Of a stretch of DNA of 64,000 bases, positions 34,781 to 46,403 are shown one piece after another. The stretch is from positions 5,965,871 through 6,029,870 of the forward strand of contig CM040451.1 in NCBI GenBank assembly GCA_022749755.1, given 5' to 3'. The notes under the pieces are model-generated. The model saw nothing but the letters and a program-made list of their open reading frames with translations, did no database searches and was not told the DNA's origin. A program made the position numbers and the translations under genes. How positions within the stretch are numbered: position 1 is the first letter of the stretch; each line of letters opens with the position of its first letter. The DNA is from Azadirachta indica. Lineage: Eukaryota; Streptophyta; Magnoliopsida; Sapindales; Meliaceae.

Positions 34781-36446
34781 TAAGATGCCACCATTACAAA
34801 ATTGTTCTGATGTTGAAGTTGAAGAACTCGTACATGGTGATTTGTTGGTCACAAGGAGAGCCCTAAGTATATAGCTTAAGGATGACGTTGATAAACAGTA
34901 ATATGAGCATATTTTTCACACAAGATGCCATGTGAAGGATAAGGTGTGTACTATGATCATTGATAGTGGAAGTTTTATGTGATGTGGCACCAATGCAAGC
35001 TGGTCATATATTGCTTGGTCAACCATGGCAGTTTGATCAGAAGGTTACACATGATGGGTATAAAAATCGTTATTCTTTTGTACTAAATAACTGAACTATT
35101 GTACTAACCCCTCTTAAACCTTTGCAAGCTTATGAAGATCAGATTATGATAGCAAGAGAGTGAAAAATGAGAGAAGAATAAATGTGTGAACAAGAGGAAA
35201 AGAAAAAGAAAGAAAGTGAAAAAGTAAAACTAAGGAGAGCAAATGAAATCGAGAGGAAAAAAGTGTAAATGAAAAGAGTGAGGCCGACAGAAAAATTATA
35301 GAGAAAAGTATGCACAAAAGAGAGAAAAGTATGCACAAAAAAGAGAGAAAAGTAAGGGATTGAGTGTGTTTGCTAAAAAAAATAAGGTTAAGAGTGTCAT
35401 GATTGTAAGGCAGCAATTACTTGTACTTATGCACAAGGATATTTACTTTTCTACCAATGATCTAAACCCTTCTTTACCTAGTACTGTTGTGTCTTTATTA
35501 CAAGAGTTTGTGGACCTATTTCTCGAAGAGATTCCCCATGGATTAGCTCCTTTAAGAGAGGTATTAAGCATCGAAAAGACTTCATACCCGGTTCCTCTAT
35601 ACCAAATCGACCTGCTTATAGAGTTAATTCTGAGAAAACAAAGGAGATACAAAGGCAAGTAGATAAGTTGGTGTAAAAGGATTTTGTAAGAGAGAGTCTT
35701 AGCCCATGTTTGGTTCCTGTCATCCTAGTTCCAAAGAAGGATGGAATGTGGCATATGTGTGTGGATTGCCGAGGCATTAACAAAATAATGATTAGATGAT
35801 ATGCTCGATAAATTACATGGCACTTGTTTGTTTTCTAAAATTGATTTTAAAAATGGCTATTATCAAATTTGCGTGAAAGAAAGAGATGAATGGAAGACAG
35901 CATTTAAAGCTAAATATGGATTGTATAAGTGATTAGTAATGCCTTTTGGTTTAACTAATATACTTAGTACAATAATGAGGTTAATGAATCATGTTCTGCG
36001 TGCTTTTATAGGGAAATGTGTGGTAGTTTGCTTTGATAATATTTTGATTTATAGCAAAAATTGGATGAACATATGAAACACTTGCATGGTGTTTTTAATG
36101 TGTTAAGAGAGCACCAATTGTATGTTAATCTTAAGAACTACATGTTTTGCATGGAATCTATTGTGTTTCTTGGATATGTTGTTAGTTCGCAAGGTATTAG
36201 TGTTAATAAAGAGAAGGTAAAGGTAATAAGGAACTGGCCTACACTTATGAATGCAAATGAGGTAAGAAGTTTTCATGAATTAGCAAGTTTTTATCGAAGG
36301 TTTATTAAGGATTTTAGTTCTATTGCTGCACCTTTGAATGAACTTGTTAAAAAGAATATTATTTTTAAGTGGGATGATGTGCATGATCAGGCTTTCAAAA
36401 CTTTGAAAGATAAGTTAACTAATGCACTTTTGTTTTGTTTGCCTAA
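34781..36446 (+). pseudogene. pol: CrC-1 protease and reverse transcriptase
   Basis: The protease active site (MIIDSGS, near 34960) is followed at once by DVAPMQAGHILLGQPW: the middle of the domain is deleted. RT begins near 35640. Finger motifs are [11 protein letters not shown], then a loss of about 30 bases at about 35795. The palm is frame-broken but recognisable (cttttggtttaactaat; 'ttgctttgataat' replaces the F-D-D codons). The thumb is open (36061-36446: FLGYVVSSQGISVNKEKVKV). Confidence 0.82.
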
Positions 36447-37838
36447 TGTTACAACTTAAAGGTTGTGACTCCCAAGTATAGGTTGTTTCAAGTAATAAAG
36501 TTTGGAAGTCTGAGTGTCGGTCCACAGAAAATACGTTATATTAAGTCCACAAGTTCAAAGGTCTAAATATTATAAGAAATAGAATGAATTTGCTTATTAT
36601 CAAATTTAAATTCAATATTATTATATATTAGGGCATTAGGGATCCATTTTAATGATTTGTATAAAACTTATTCTTTATCCTTTTTTTTTAAAAGAAAAAT
36701 ACAATTAAGAATCAAAAGAAGTGATCTTAATTGGATGATGAAAAAAAAAACATTTAAGCACAAAGAAATTAAAAGACTTACCTTTTAGTTGATGGTGAAA
36801 AACTATAAGTTGCCTTACTCTTGATATGTAGAAAACATCCAAGCATTCAATGTACCATTTGTTAACAATGAATCAAGATTTCTAATAATTCAAAATCACT
36901 TGTAAAATATAGTACTCAATCAATAAAAAGATTGGCAATGAAGAACAAAACAAAGGATTAAAGAACAAAACTATAAAATCATCAAAACTTCACCCTTAAC
37001 CCTAATTACAAAATTAGAAATACATCATTTAATTAAAGTTTAAATTTCAAAAAGAAAACAGAAATGGAAACAAAACTGCTCTCCCTCCTCACTTCCACAT
37101 CTTCCTTTATATAGGTAAAACAAAAGACATTCCACATATGTGAACATAATTTTGTCAATTTCCAATTAATCACACTCTACCAACTTCCAACATATCTTTG
37201 ATCATGAAAACCACCGAATTTCATAAAGCATCCTTCTTCAAAGTTGTAGGTGGATGACTCATCTTTCTAATGGTCCATATCTTACCCTTATTTCTATTTT
37301 AAATCGTGAGTTGTGTTGAAAATAGACAGAGATGTTCAAGTCGCATTTCTCCACCACCCTTCTAAAATGATAGCCCTTTTTGGTAACCGACCAGTTGAAA
37401 TTTGAGAAAGTACAAAACATAAACAATTTAGATCCCTTTCTCAGCTTTCTGGATCACCCAACCATATAATTTTTTGTTACATATTTAGGGAGATACGGCC
37501 CAAATATAGAAGCATGTTGAGTTGGTTCAAAGATGCACTTGAGTTCTGTTGAAACCCAATTTCGTCCCATTAATTGCTCAAACTGGTCTAACCTTTGGCT
37601 TACAAAGTTGTGAAATGATGAGTTTATGTTTGTCCAGCCCAAGAATCGTATCAATTGATTTTTTGAATTGAAAGATACGTTCATTATACGAAACCTGCGC
37701 AAAACCGACTATTTAGTTCAATTCATGTTTTACAATTCAATATAAAGGAATATGCTTCATTATTGGGGAATAGAAGGACATTATTAAGTGTAAATCATAA
37801 TATTTCTCTTGATAAACTTAACTTTTAAATATTCATCA
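36447..37838 (-). mobile_element. Solo LTR-D in CrC-1
   Basis: 1392 bp. The plus strand starts TGTTACAACTTAAAGG and ends AATATTCATCA, flanked by a perfect 5-bp target duplication, cctaa (36442-36446 and 37839-37843). A TATATAAAGG box on the minus strand near 37108 sets the orientation. On that strand it starts TGATGAATATT, resembling the TGATAA starts of LTR-A and LTR-B, and carries a similar 'gtggaccgacactc' block near its end. It is probably another Athila-type family. Confidence 0.9.
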
Positions 37839-39213
37839 CCTAACTTTGATAAAATTTTTGAGGTAGAACGTAATGCATCTCAAATTGGAATAGGGGCTGT
37901 TTTAATGCAAGATTCCAAACCGATTGTTATTTTAGTGAAAAGCTAAGTGGGGCAGCCTTGAATTATCCTACTTATGCATTAGTGAGAACTCTTCAAACAT
38001 TGCAACATTACTTGTGGCCAAGGGAATTCATTATTTATTCTGATAATGAGAGCTTAAAGTTCTTGAAATTCCAAGGTAAAGCTTAATAAAAGGCATGCTA
38101 AGTGGTTGGAGTGCATAGAAACATTTTCTTATATGAATAGGTACAAACATGGAAAGGAAAATGTTATTGTTGATGCATTATTTAAGAGATACACATTACT
38201 TACATCTTTGCAAACTAAGTTACTTGGTTTTGAATTGATTAAAGACTTGTATGCTAATGATTCTGATTTCAGCCAAGTACGGAATGCATGTGATAAGTGT
38301 GCATTTAGTGATTTCTATAGGCATGAAATATTTTTGTTTAAGAAAGACAAATTATGTGCGCCTATTTATTCTGTTCGTGAGTTACTTGTTGGAGAAACTC
38401 ACGGAGGCGGCTTGATGGGACAGTTTGGTGCACAAAAGACTTTAGATATATTGTGTGAACATTTTTATTGGCCTAATATCAAACATGATGTACAATCTAT
38501 TTGTGATAAGTACATTATATGTACGCAAGCAAAATTTAAAGTTAAACCGCATGGATTGTATACCCTTTTACCAATGCTAACGCAATATTGGATTGATATT
38601 TCTATAGATTTTGTTTTATGCTTACCAAGGTCTCAAAGTGGTAAGGACAACATATTTGTTATTGTTGATAGGTTTAGTAAAATGGCTCATTTCATTACAT
38701 GTTTTAAAACCAATGATGCAACACATATTACTGACTTGTTTGTTAAAGAAGTTATTCGTTTGCATGGTTTGCCTAAGATAATAGTTAGTGATAAAGATGG
38801 GAAGTTCTTAAGTTATTTGTAGCGCATTTTATGGAATAGTTATTAGGACACTCACTATTTTATTGCGTGCTATCATTCAAAAGAATTTAAAGCAATGGGA
38901 GAAGTGTTTGCTATATATTGAGTTTGCATATAATAGGTCTATTCATTCTACTACTTCTTTGTCACTTTTGAAATTATTTATGACTTTAATCCTTTAACTC
39001 CTATGGATATTTTATCTTTGCCCACTAACGAACATTGATCGTAAGAAAAAGACAAATTTTGTAAAGGATTTACATACCAAAGTTCGGGTTAACATTGAAA
39101 GGAAGAATGAGCAATATGCTAAACAAGCTAACAAGGTGCATTTGAAGGTTGTTTTTGAACCTGGAGATTAGGTTTGGGTGCACATGCGTAAGGAGAGGTT
39201 TCCTACACAAAGG
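37839..39213 (+). pseudogene. pol: CrC-1 RNase H and integrase
   Basis: RNase H resumes with 'cctaactttgataaa' and shows frameshifts to about 38105. A 238-codon frame (38106-38822) covers the RNase H end and integrase: HGGGLMGQFGAQKTLDIL and CDKYIICTQAK, where the first Cys-X2-Cys partner is Tyr. DISIDFVLCLP and IVSDKDGKF hold the first two catalytic Asp residues. The segment with the catalytic Glu is deleted near 38840. The remainder ([14 protein letters not shown]) is frame-broken. Confidence 0.85.
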
Positions 39214-39422
39214 TAAAAAAGTAATAATACAATGAACAAACCTATTATATACAAACTCAATATGTGGCAAATACTTTTCCTATTACTTTATGTTCTTTTG
39301 AATGATAGCACGCAACAAATTTTTGCTATAAACTAAAATATCATCAGAGTAAACTACCGCAAATTTCCCTATAAAAGCATGCAGGACATGATTCATTAAT
39401 CTCATGAATGTATCAGATGCAT

Positions 39423-40272
39423 TGATACGAACCCCGAGTATATTAAACTTGAGACCCAATATCTTTACGCATGGAAGCAATTTCTTGGAAAGCTAAATCA
39501 GATTCACCCAAGTCTGTAACCCAATTTCAACTTGTGAAATAGAACCTTAGAATAAATACCCTCAAAGTAATTAGCTTTGATTGTAAGAACCTTGATTCAA
39601 GCAAGAATCAAAATAAGAGAAAACACTCTCAATTTAATTTCATTCAAGAAAAGTAATTGCTGCCTCCATGGGAGCATGTGGCTGAATATATAAGGGTACA
39701 GGAGATAAGTAACCCTAATTGGAGTGTTTGGCCACAAAATTAAACTTATTCTAACTTTAAATAAAATAAACTGAATTTGGGCTTAATAATTACTATTAAC
39801 AGCCCAAACACATAACAAATTATAAATATATGTTTATAAATAAGACTAAAATAGATGATGGGCTTGAACAGCAACTTAGCCCAAACTGGCACATGGAATC
39901 CGAAACTTGCATCATGATGACGATCTGATTCGAACTGCAATTAAAAGAACTTGAACATGCTTGCTTAGCCTTGAGACATCGTTCGAATATGGTCTTATAC
40001 AAATTTGAGAAGTTGAATTCCGTAGAAGCTTTAATCTTCAGGTTTTGCCTTCTTGTACTTGTGTCAATGTTACCAAGCTCTGATTATTGTCTTGAAGTCC
40101 AAGCCTGATATTTGACTCTTTCTTACACTCTTGAATTGTTGTAAGATCATCCCACAAACCTTGAATCATCCCATTCAATGCATCTTTGAATTTCTTCATT
40201 CTTGCTCTTGTAACGGGACCATTAGGTAGCTGAATTGGATCATTGCTCTTGTGTGCATCCGTATTTGCATCA
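39423..40272 (-). repeat. 3' LTR of CrE-2
   Basis: 850 bp; on the minus strand it starts TGATGCAAATACGG and ends GGTTCGTATCA. Its first ~235 bp encode the end of the pol frame. Confidence 0.96.
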
Positions 40273-41855
40273 TTCCCTCGCTCCTCAAGATGATTCGTCC
40301 ACGAATCTTCACCATCTACATCAAAAGGAGAAAGATCAGCCACATTAAAAGTTGCATTCACAGTATACTCACCAGGAAGATCCAATTTATAGGCATTATC
40401 ATTGATCTTCTCAACAACTTGAAAGGGACCATCTCCTCTTGGATGTAGCTTTGACTTCCTTTGAGTTGGAAACCTTTCCTTTCGCATATGTACCCAAACC
40501 CAATCACCAGGCTCGAATACAACGCGCCTTTGTCCTTTGTTTACTTGGCTTGTAATTTGTTGATTCTTCTTTTCAATGTTCTTGCGCACATCTGCATGTA
40601 GTTTTCTCACCAATTTTGCCTTTGTTTTCCCATCTAAGCTAGTTCTTTCATCACAAGGTAAAGGAACTAAATCCAAAGGGGTTAGTGGGTTAAAACCATA
40701 AACAATTTCAAATGGTGAAAAACCAGTAGTAGAATGCACAACTCTATTATATGCGAATTCAACAAATGGAATGCACTCTTCCCAATTCTTCAAATTCTTT
40801 TGGACAATAGCACGCAACAAAGTTCCCAAAGTCCTATTCACAACTTCTGTTTGACCATCAGTTTGTGGGTGATAAGTAGTATAATATAACAATTTAGTAC
40901 CCAATTTACTCCACAAAACTTTCCAAAAATGACTTAGAAACTTCACATCTCTATCACTAACTATAGTTTTTGGAATGCCATGCAAACGCACTACTTCCCT
41001 AAAGAACAGATTTGTAATATTAGTGGCATCATCAGTTTTATTACAAGGTATAAAATGTGACATCTTGGAAAACCTATCAACCACTACAAAAATAGAATCT
41101 TTTCCCTTTTTCGATCTACGTAAACCCAAAACAAAATTCATGGAAATATTAGTCCAAGGTTCACTAGAAATAGGTAAAGGAGTATACAAACCTTGATTTA
41201 AAACTTTAGATTTAGCTTGTTTGCACACAACACATCTATCACAAACTTTTTGCACATCATTTTTCATTTTAGGCCAATAGAAGTGTTCATCTAAAGTGTC
41301 TAAAGTTTTTGTAATGCCAAAATGTCCCATTAAACCACCCCCATGAGACTCTTTTACAAGCAATTCTCTCAGAGAACAAATAGGTATGCACAATTTATTT
41401 TTTTTAAACAAAAACCCATCCATTCTATAGAACTTACCATATGCAACTTTCTCACATGCTTTGAAAATGCTAGAAAAGTCAGTATCATCATCATAAAGAG
41501 TTTTAATATGTTCAAATCCAAGCATTCTTGCATCTAAAGCATTAAGTAAAGTATACCTCCTTGAAAGTGCATCAGCCACAACATTATCTTTACCTTGCTT
41601 GTATTTAATCACATAAGGAAAAGTCTCAATAAATTCGACCCATTTGGCATGTCGTTTGTTCAACTTACCTTGACTTTTAATGAACTTCAAAGATTGATGG
41701 TCAGTATGAATAACAAATTCTTTAGGCCATAAGTAATGTTGCCAATTTTCCAAAGCTCTAACCAAAGCATAAAGCTCTTTGTCGTAAGTAGGATAATTCA
41801 ATGAGGCGCCATGGAGCTTTTCACTAAAGTAGGCAATTGGCCTCTTTTCCTGCAT
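40038..41855 (-). CDS. pol: CrE-2 RNase H-integrase polyprotein part
   Basis: 605 codons. RNase H spans residues 1-110 (the first part is deleted), with TDHQSL keeping a catalytic Asp and ADALSRR at the tether. The integrase zinc region has H171, H178, C208 and C211. In the core the first catalytic Asp is Asn240 (ISMNFVLGL); D301 (IVSDRD) and E337 (GQTEVVNR) follow with the canonical 35-residue spacing. After [10 protein letters not shown] the frame runs without a stop across the LTR boundary at about residue 528 and ends inside the 3' LTR, adding [16 protein letters not shown], a CR-motif-like basic helix. The lost Asp predicts no strand transfer by this copy. Confidence 0.93.
   Translation of the reverse strand: MQEKRPIAYFSEKLHGASLNYPTYDKELYALVRALENWQHYLWPKEFVIHTDHQSLKFIKSQGKLNKRHAKWVEFIETFPYVIKYKQGKDNVVADALSRRYTLLNALDARMLGFEHIKTLYDDDTDFSSIFKACEKVAYGKFYRMDGFLFKKNKLCIPICSLRELLVKESHGGGLMGHFGITKTLDTLDEHFYWPKMKNDVQKVCDRCVVCKQAKSKVLNQGLYTPLPISSEPWTNISMNFVLGLRRSKKGKDSIFVVVDRFSKMSHFIPCNKTDDATNITNLFFREVVRLHGIPKTIVSDRDVKFLSHFWKVLWSKLGTKLLYYTTYHPQTDGQTEVVNRTLGTLLRAIVQKNLKNWEECIPFVEFAYNRVVHSTTGFSPFEIVYGFNPLTPLDLVPLPCDERTSLDGKTKAKLVRKLHADVRKNIEKKNQQITSQVNKGQRRVVFEPGDWVWVHMRKERFPTQRKSKLHPRGDGPFQVVEKINDNAYKLDLPGEYTVNATFNVADLSPFDVDGEDSWTNHLEERGNDANTDAHKSNDPIQLPNGPVTRARMKKFKDALNGMIQGLWDDLTTIQECKKESNIRLGLQDNNQSLVTLTQVQEGKT
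40273..40286 (-). other. Polypurine tract of CrE-2, within the pol frame
   Basis: GAGGAGCGAGGGAA on the minus strand abuts the 3' LTR and also codes for EERGN, so the priming site lies inside the reading frame. Confidence 0.8.
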
Positions 41856-41924
41856 AAGAACAGCCCCAATGCCCAGTCCTCTGTAAGGGGTGCCGCAATG
41901 GTGCTAAAATCTTTTATAAACCGT

Positions 41925-42524
41925 CTATAAAAAATTAGCCAATCCATGAAAACTTCTTACCTCACTTACCGATTTAGGAGTAGGCCAATTTTTAATAGCA
42001 CTTACTTTCTCTTCATCAACTTCAACGCCTTGAACACTTACCACGAAACCTAAAAACACAATTCGATCTAAACAAAAAGAACACTTTTTAAAGTTAGCAT
42101 ATAACTTTTCTTTCCTCAAAATATCAAGAACAGCCCTTAAATGTTCTACATGTTCATTCGAATTTTTGGAATATACAAGGATATCATCAAAGTATACAAC
42201 AACAAATTTTCCAATTAAATCTTTCAAAACATGATTCATAAGCCTCATGAAAGTACTAGGTGCATTAGTTAAACCAAAAGGCATAACTAACCATTCATAC
42301 AGACCATATTTTGTTTTGAATGCAGTTTTCCACTCATCACCCTCTCTCATGCGAATTTGATGATACCCACTTTTCAAATCAATTTTACTAAAGATAGTAG
42401 AACCATATAATTCATCAAGCATATCATCTAGCCTAGGAATAGGATGGCGATACTTTACCGTAATGTTATTAATTGCACGACAATCAACACACATACGCCA
42501 AGAGCCATCTTTCTTAGGTACCAA
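41925..42524 (-). CDS. pol: CrE-2 reverse transcriptase
   Basis: The RT body is open from [11 protein letters not shown] (TTG codon at 42524, not a true start) through [30 protein letters not shown] and the catalytic [12 protein letters not shown] to FHGLANF. It is cut from gag-protease by an extra T near 42548 (AGTTCC for AGTCC) and from RNase H by an extra T in the run at about 41930. After 41925 about 160 bases of the RT-RNase H connection are missing (STIAAPLT jumps to GIGAVLMQ). Confidence 0.92.
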   Translation of the reverse strand: MVPKKDGSWRMCVDCRAINNITVKYRHPIPRLDDMLDELYGSTIFSKIDLKSGYHQIRMREGDEWKTAFKTKYGLYEWLVMPFGLTNAPSTFMRLMNHVLKDLIGKFVVVYFDDILVYSKNSNEHVEHLRAVLDILRKEKLYANFKKCSFCLDRIVFLGFVVSVQGVEVDEEKVSAIKNWPTPKSVSEVRSFHGLANFL

Positions 42525-44721
42525 TAGAACAGGAACAGCACATGGAACTCATACTTTTTCTAACATATCCCTTTGTTAACAACTCCTCAACTTGCCTTTG
42601 AAGCTCCTTTGTCTCCTCAAGATTACTCCTATAGGCTGATTTATTTGGAATTGAAGCTCTAGGAATAAAATCGATCTGATGCTCAATACCCCTAATGGGC
42701 GGCAATTCATTGGGCACCTCCTCGGGAAAAACATCTTCATAAGCCTGTAAAAGAGAAACAAATGCAGTAGGCAAAGAAGTATTAAGGTCATTAGTGTTTA
42801 AGTAAAGTTCCTTGTACATAAGTACAAGTATACTTTTGTTGGAAAACCAAGCCACCCTAATATCACTCCTTTTTGCATAAAAGCTCACTTGTTTCTTTTT
42901 ACACTCAATTGTTTCTTTTTCCTCCACTCTTTTTCCCTCATTTGAATTCTGCCCCTCTCCATTCGAACTCACTTGTTTTTCTTTCTCATTCTTTTTGCCA
43001 CTCTTTTCTTTTGAAAACTTACCCTCCTTTGTTACAACTTCACTCACTCTTTTCTCCTCACTCTTGTTTTCTCTCTGACTTTGCATTCTTCTAAGCTCAC
43101 CCTCATAAACTTCTTTAGGTGAAAGTGGTACAAGAGTAATTTTCTTCCCATCCTTCTCAAAAGTATAATGATTTGTAAAACCATTATGTAACACCCTTCT
43201 GTCAAATTGCCAAGGGCGTCCCAACAAGAGATGGCCAGCATGCATGGGCACTACATCAAACAACAACTCATCTCTATACTTGCCTATTTTGAAGGCAACA
43301 AGAACTTGCTTTGTCACCCTAATTTCCCCACAATCATTAAGCCACTTCAACTTGTAAGGATGTGGATGTTTTAAAGTAGGTAACCCTAACTTTTCTACAA
43401 GAGTAGTACTAGCAACATTAGTTACATTGCCACCATCAATTATCACATCACAAACCCTATCCTTTACAAGACACCTAGTATGGAAGAGATTCTCTCTTTG
43501 ATCACACTCTTCCTGTTGGACTTGCATATTCAAAACTCTTCTTGATACAAGAGCCTTACCACTTTTTGCCATAGTAAATTGCTCATCCCCTTCTTCATCA
43601 CTTGCATCTTCAAGAGTTGGCATCGTCTCTTGTTCATTCTCCTCTTCACTGGCCGAATAGTACTCTCCCTCAAGCATGAATATGGTTCTTTGATTTGGGC
43701 AATCCCGCTTGTAATGTCCTACACCTTGATATTTAAAACATTTAATATTTCTAGTGTTAGTAGTAGAATCAAGCTTACCCTTGTCTTTGCTTGAGTTGGA
43801 TGTTTTGGGAAACTCTTTGGATTCAATTTTAGGCTTGGATGACGAAGCTTTATCATCTTTTCTCCAATTTGATTTGAATGAAGAAGTATAGGAGGAAAAC
43901 TGACTTGTACGACCTCTCTTTTTCAGTTGCTTCTCAACCTTCAATGCAAGGTAAAGCAAGTCTTCTAGCTCCATATATGGCTGCAATTCAACCACATTAG
44001 AAATCTCCTTGTTCAAACCATTGAGAAATCTTGCCATTGTAGCCTCATTATCTTCCTCTACATTTGCTCTTATCATTGCTACCTCCATCTCCTTGTAGTA
44101 TTCCTCAACACTCTTAGACCCTTGAGTGAGATTTTGAAGTCGATTATACAATTCTCTATAGTAGTAGCTTGATACAAATCTCTTGCGCATGATGGATTTC
44201 AGATCTCTCCACTCTTCAATGGGCCTTTCCCTATTTCTCCTTCGCTTTTGCTTAGTATCATCCCACCAAGTAATAGCATAAGCTTCAAAAACAGCCACGG
44301 TAAGCTTCAACTTCTTGGATTCAGTGTAGTCATTACAATCAAACACTAATTCAATCTTCGTTTCCCAATCTAAATATGCCTCAGGATCCATTCTTCCATA
44401 AAATGGTGGAATTTTCAGTTTGACCCCACTGTTGCTATTGTTATTGTTTCTTACCCTCGATCTCACCTCTTCTTCCTCTCTATTGTCATCAAGCGATTCA
44501 CTATCATTAAAGCCATCATCTAATTGAGCTCTTCTCGGAACTCGCCTAGTTTGCATGGTTGGATTAGGAGCATTAGGTGGCTGCCCCCTTGTGGTTGAAA
44601 CCTCCAGCCTCTCCATTCTATCAACCAACTCTCCATATTTTCTATCCATGGCTTGCAACAACTCGGTTAAAGCTTGGAATCGATCTATCTCACTTTGTGG
44701 ATTTCTTGCTTGTCCACTCAT
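42514..44721 (-). CDS. gag: CrE-2 gag-protease polyprotein part
   Basis: 735 codons from ATG 44721. An N-terminal coiled-coil-like stretch (residues 14-40) is followed by the gag domain (about 95-270; [24 protein letters not shown]). A basic Ser-rich linker follows. The zinc knuckle (328-341) reads [14 protein letters not shown], with the second Cys replaced by Tyr. The protease active site is D429-G-G, with LLLGRPW at its end. The frame continues into the RT N-terminus (about 620-725) before the frameshift. The intact length shows the insertion is recent; the knuckle change may impair RNA packaging. Confidence 0.93.
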   Translation of the reverse strand: MSGQARNPQSEIDRFQALTELLQAMDRKYGELVDRMERLEVSTTRGQPPNAPNPTMQTRRVPRRAQLDDGFNDSESLDDNREEEEVRSRVRNNNNSNSGVKLKIPPFYGRMDPEAYLDWETKIELVFDCNDYTESKKLKLTVAVFEAYAITWWDDTKQKRRRNRERPIEEWRDLKSIMRKRFVSSYYYRELYNRLQNLTQGSKSVEEYYKEMEVAMIRANVEEDNEATMARFLNGLNKEISNVVELQPYMELEDLLYLALKVEKQLKKRGRTSQFSSYTSSFKSNWRKDDKASSSKPKIESKEFPKTSNSSKDKGKLDSTTNTRNIKCFKYQGVGHYKRDCPNQRTIFMLEGEYYSASEEENEQETMPTLEDASDEEGDEQFTMAKSGKALVSRRVLNMQVQQEECDQRENLFHTRCLVKDRVCDVIIDGGNVTNVASTTLVEKLGLPTLKHPHPYKLKWLNDCGEIRVTKQVLVAFKIGKYRDELLFDVVPMHAGHLLLGRPWQFDRRVLHNGFTNHYTFEKDGKKITLVPLSPKEVYEGELRRMQSQRENKSEEKRVSEVVTKEGKFSKEKSGKKNEKEKQVSSNGEGQNSNEGKRVEEKETIECKKKQVSFYAKRSDIRVAWFSNKSILVLMYKELYLNTNDLNTSLPTAFVSLLQAYEDVFPEEVPNELPPIRGIEHQIDFIPRASIPNKSAYRSNLEETKELQRQVEELLTKGYVRKSMSSMCCSCSIGT

Positions 44722-45538
44722 CCTTCAAGACAAAGTTAGTAAAGCAAAAGAATAATTTTCTCACTTCACTCCCTCACGTGTTTCACTCAAGTAATGTTAT
44801 CACTCAAGTTCGCTCGTGTTTCACACTTAATTTTATGGCTTTTCTCTAGATGAGCTCACACTAAGCCTTTTTCCACTCTAATTCTCTTATTAAGAATAGT
44901 TGCAAAAAATCAAAATTTATACAAACTTACTAAATACAATGAAAAGTAAAATAAAACTAATTTAGATAGGCAACAAACTGGGAAAGCACAAGGACTAGGA
45001 AATAGATTTTTAGAAATGATAAAGGAAAGATTAAGAACAAAGAAAAGAAAAAAAAAATCAGTACAGGAATAGGAAAGTCAACCAAAAATTATGGAAAGAT
45101 TAGGAAGCCTGTTTTTGGAATGTAGGCTTGATTTGGTCAAACTCCTTGAAGCAATATGATTTTTCTTTTTATTTTCCTTATTTTCGTTCAACACCTGCCC
45201 CTTTTTTTTTTTTCTTCTCTTAGCCAAGGGCTTTGCTTTTTCTCTCCTTTTTTTTTTATTTTTATTTTTACCTCCAAACACGTAGGAGTGACCAAACAAA
45301 AATAAATAGACACAAACAGAAAAGAAACGAATAGACAAAGACTAAATCAACCGAATTGGAGATTGATACAACCCAAACTTGACATGCTGTGAATTGAAAG
45401 GAAACCCTCTTCTTTTTTTTTTTTTTGATATGATAGACATAAAAACGAAAATAAATGGAATTGAAGCAAAACAGACTCAAAAACTAAAGAAACAAATAAA
45501 CAAATTTGAAAGACGATATAACCTGATTTAGAGCCGTA
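44722..45538 (-). other. CrE-2 leader
   Basis: Untranslated leader of about 0.8 kb between primer site and gag, with several A/T homopolymer runs on the plus strand. It matches the CrE-1 leader. Confidence 0.85.
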
Positions 45539-45550
45539 GCTCTGATACCA
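45539..45550 (-). other. Primer-binding site of CrE-2 (initiator Met tRNA)
   Basis: TGGTATCAGAGC on the minus strand, three bases after the LTR end, is an exact match to the usual initiator-Met primer site. Confidence 0.95.
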
Positions 45551-45553
45551 AAC

Positions 45554-46403
45554 TGATACGAACCCCGAGTATATTAAACTTGAGACCCAATATCTTTACG
45601 CATGGAAGCAACTACTTGGAAAGTTAAATCAGATTCACCCAAGTCTGTAACCCAATTTCAACTTGTGAAATAGAACCTTAGAATAAATACCCTCAAAGTA
45701 ATTAGCTTTGATTGTAAGAACCTTGATTCAAGTAAGAATCAAAATAAGAGAAAACACTCTCAATTTAATTTCATTCAAGAAAAGTAATTGCTGCCTCCAT
45801 GAGAGCATGTGGCTGAATATATAAGGGTACAGGAGATAAGTAACCCTAATTTGAGTGTTTGGCCACAAAATTAAACTTATTCTAACTTTAAATAAAATAA
45901 ACTGAATTTGGGCTTAATAATTACCATTAACAGCCCAAACACATAACAAATTATAAATATATGTTTATAAATAAGACTAAAATAGATGATGGGATTGAAC
46001 AGCAACTTAGCCCAAACTGGCACATGGAATCCGAAACTTGCATCATGATGACGATCTGATTCGAACTGCAATTAAAAGAACTTGAACATGCTTGCTTAGC
46101 CTTGAGACATCATTCGAATATGTTCTTATACAAATTTGAGAAGTTGAATTCCGTAGAAGCTTTAATCTTCAGGTTTTGCCTTCTTGTACTTGTGTTAATG
46201 TTACCAAGCTTTGATTATTGTCTTGAAGTCCAAGCCCGATATTTGACTCTTTCTTACACTCTTGAATTGTTGTAAGATCATCCCACAAACCTTGAATCAT
46301 CTCATTCAATGCATCTTTGAATTTCTTCATTTTTGCTCTTGTAACGGGACCATTAGGTAGCTGAATTAGATCATTGCTCTTGTGTGCATCCGTATTTGCA
46401 TCA
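45554..46403 (-). repeat. 5' LTR of CrE-2
   Basis: 850 bp, same length as the 3' LTR. Followed on the plus strand by tgcat and RT sequence of CrF. Confidence 0.96.

Larger units (their letters stand above)
33034..39213 (+). mobile_element. CrC-1: CRM-like retrotransposon, 3' truncated
   Basis: It has a partial LTR-C, leader (33442-33782), gag, protease, RT, RNase H and integrase, interrupted by solo LTR-D (36447-37838). It ends within the integrase C-terminal region after [12 protein letters not shown] near 39213. There is no 3' LTR. Many stops and deletions mark it as old. Confidence 0.85.
39423..46403 (-). mobile_element. CrE-2: nearly complete CRM-like retrotransposon
   Basis: 6981 bp with two 850-bp LTRs, TG...CA ends and a perfect 5-bp target duplication, tgcat (39418-39422 and 46404-46408). 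A perfect initiator-Met primer site, full gag-protease frame, RT, RNase H-integrase frame and a polypurine tract are present. By eye the LTRs differ at about 17 of 850 positions (~2%), making it the youngest insertion in the window. Two single-base insertions and one deletion in pol, plus a lost integrase Asp, make it non-autonomous. Confidence 0.96.
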
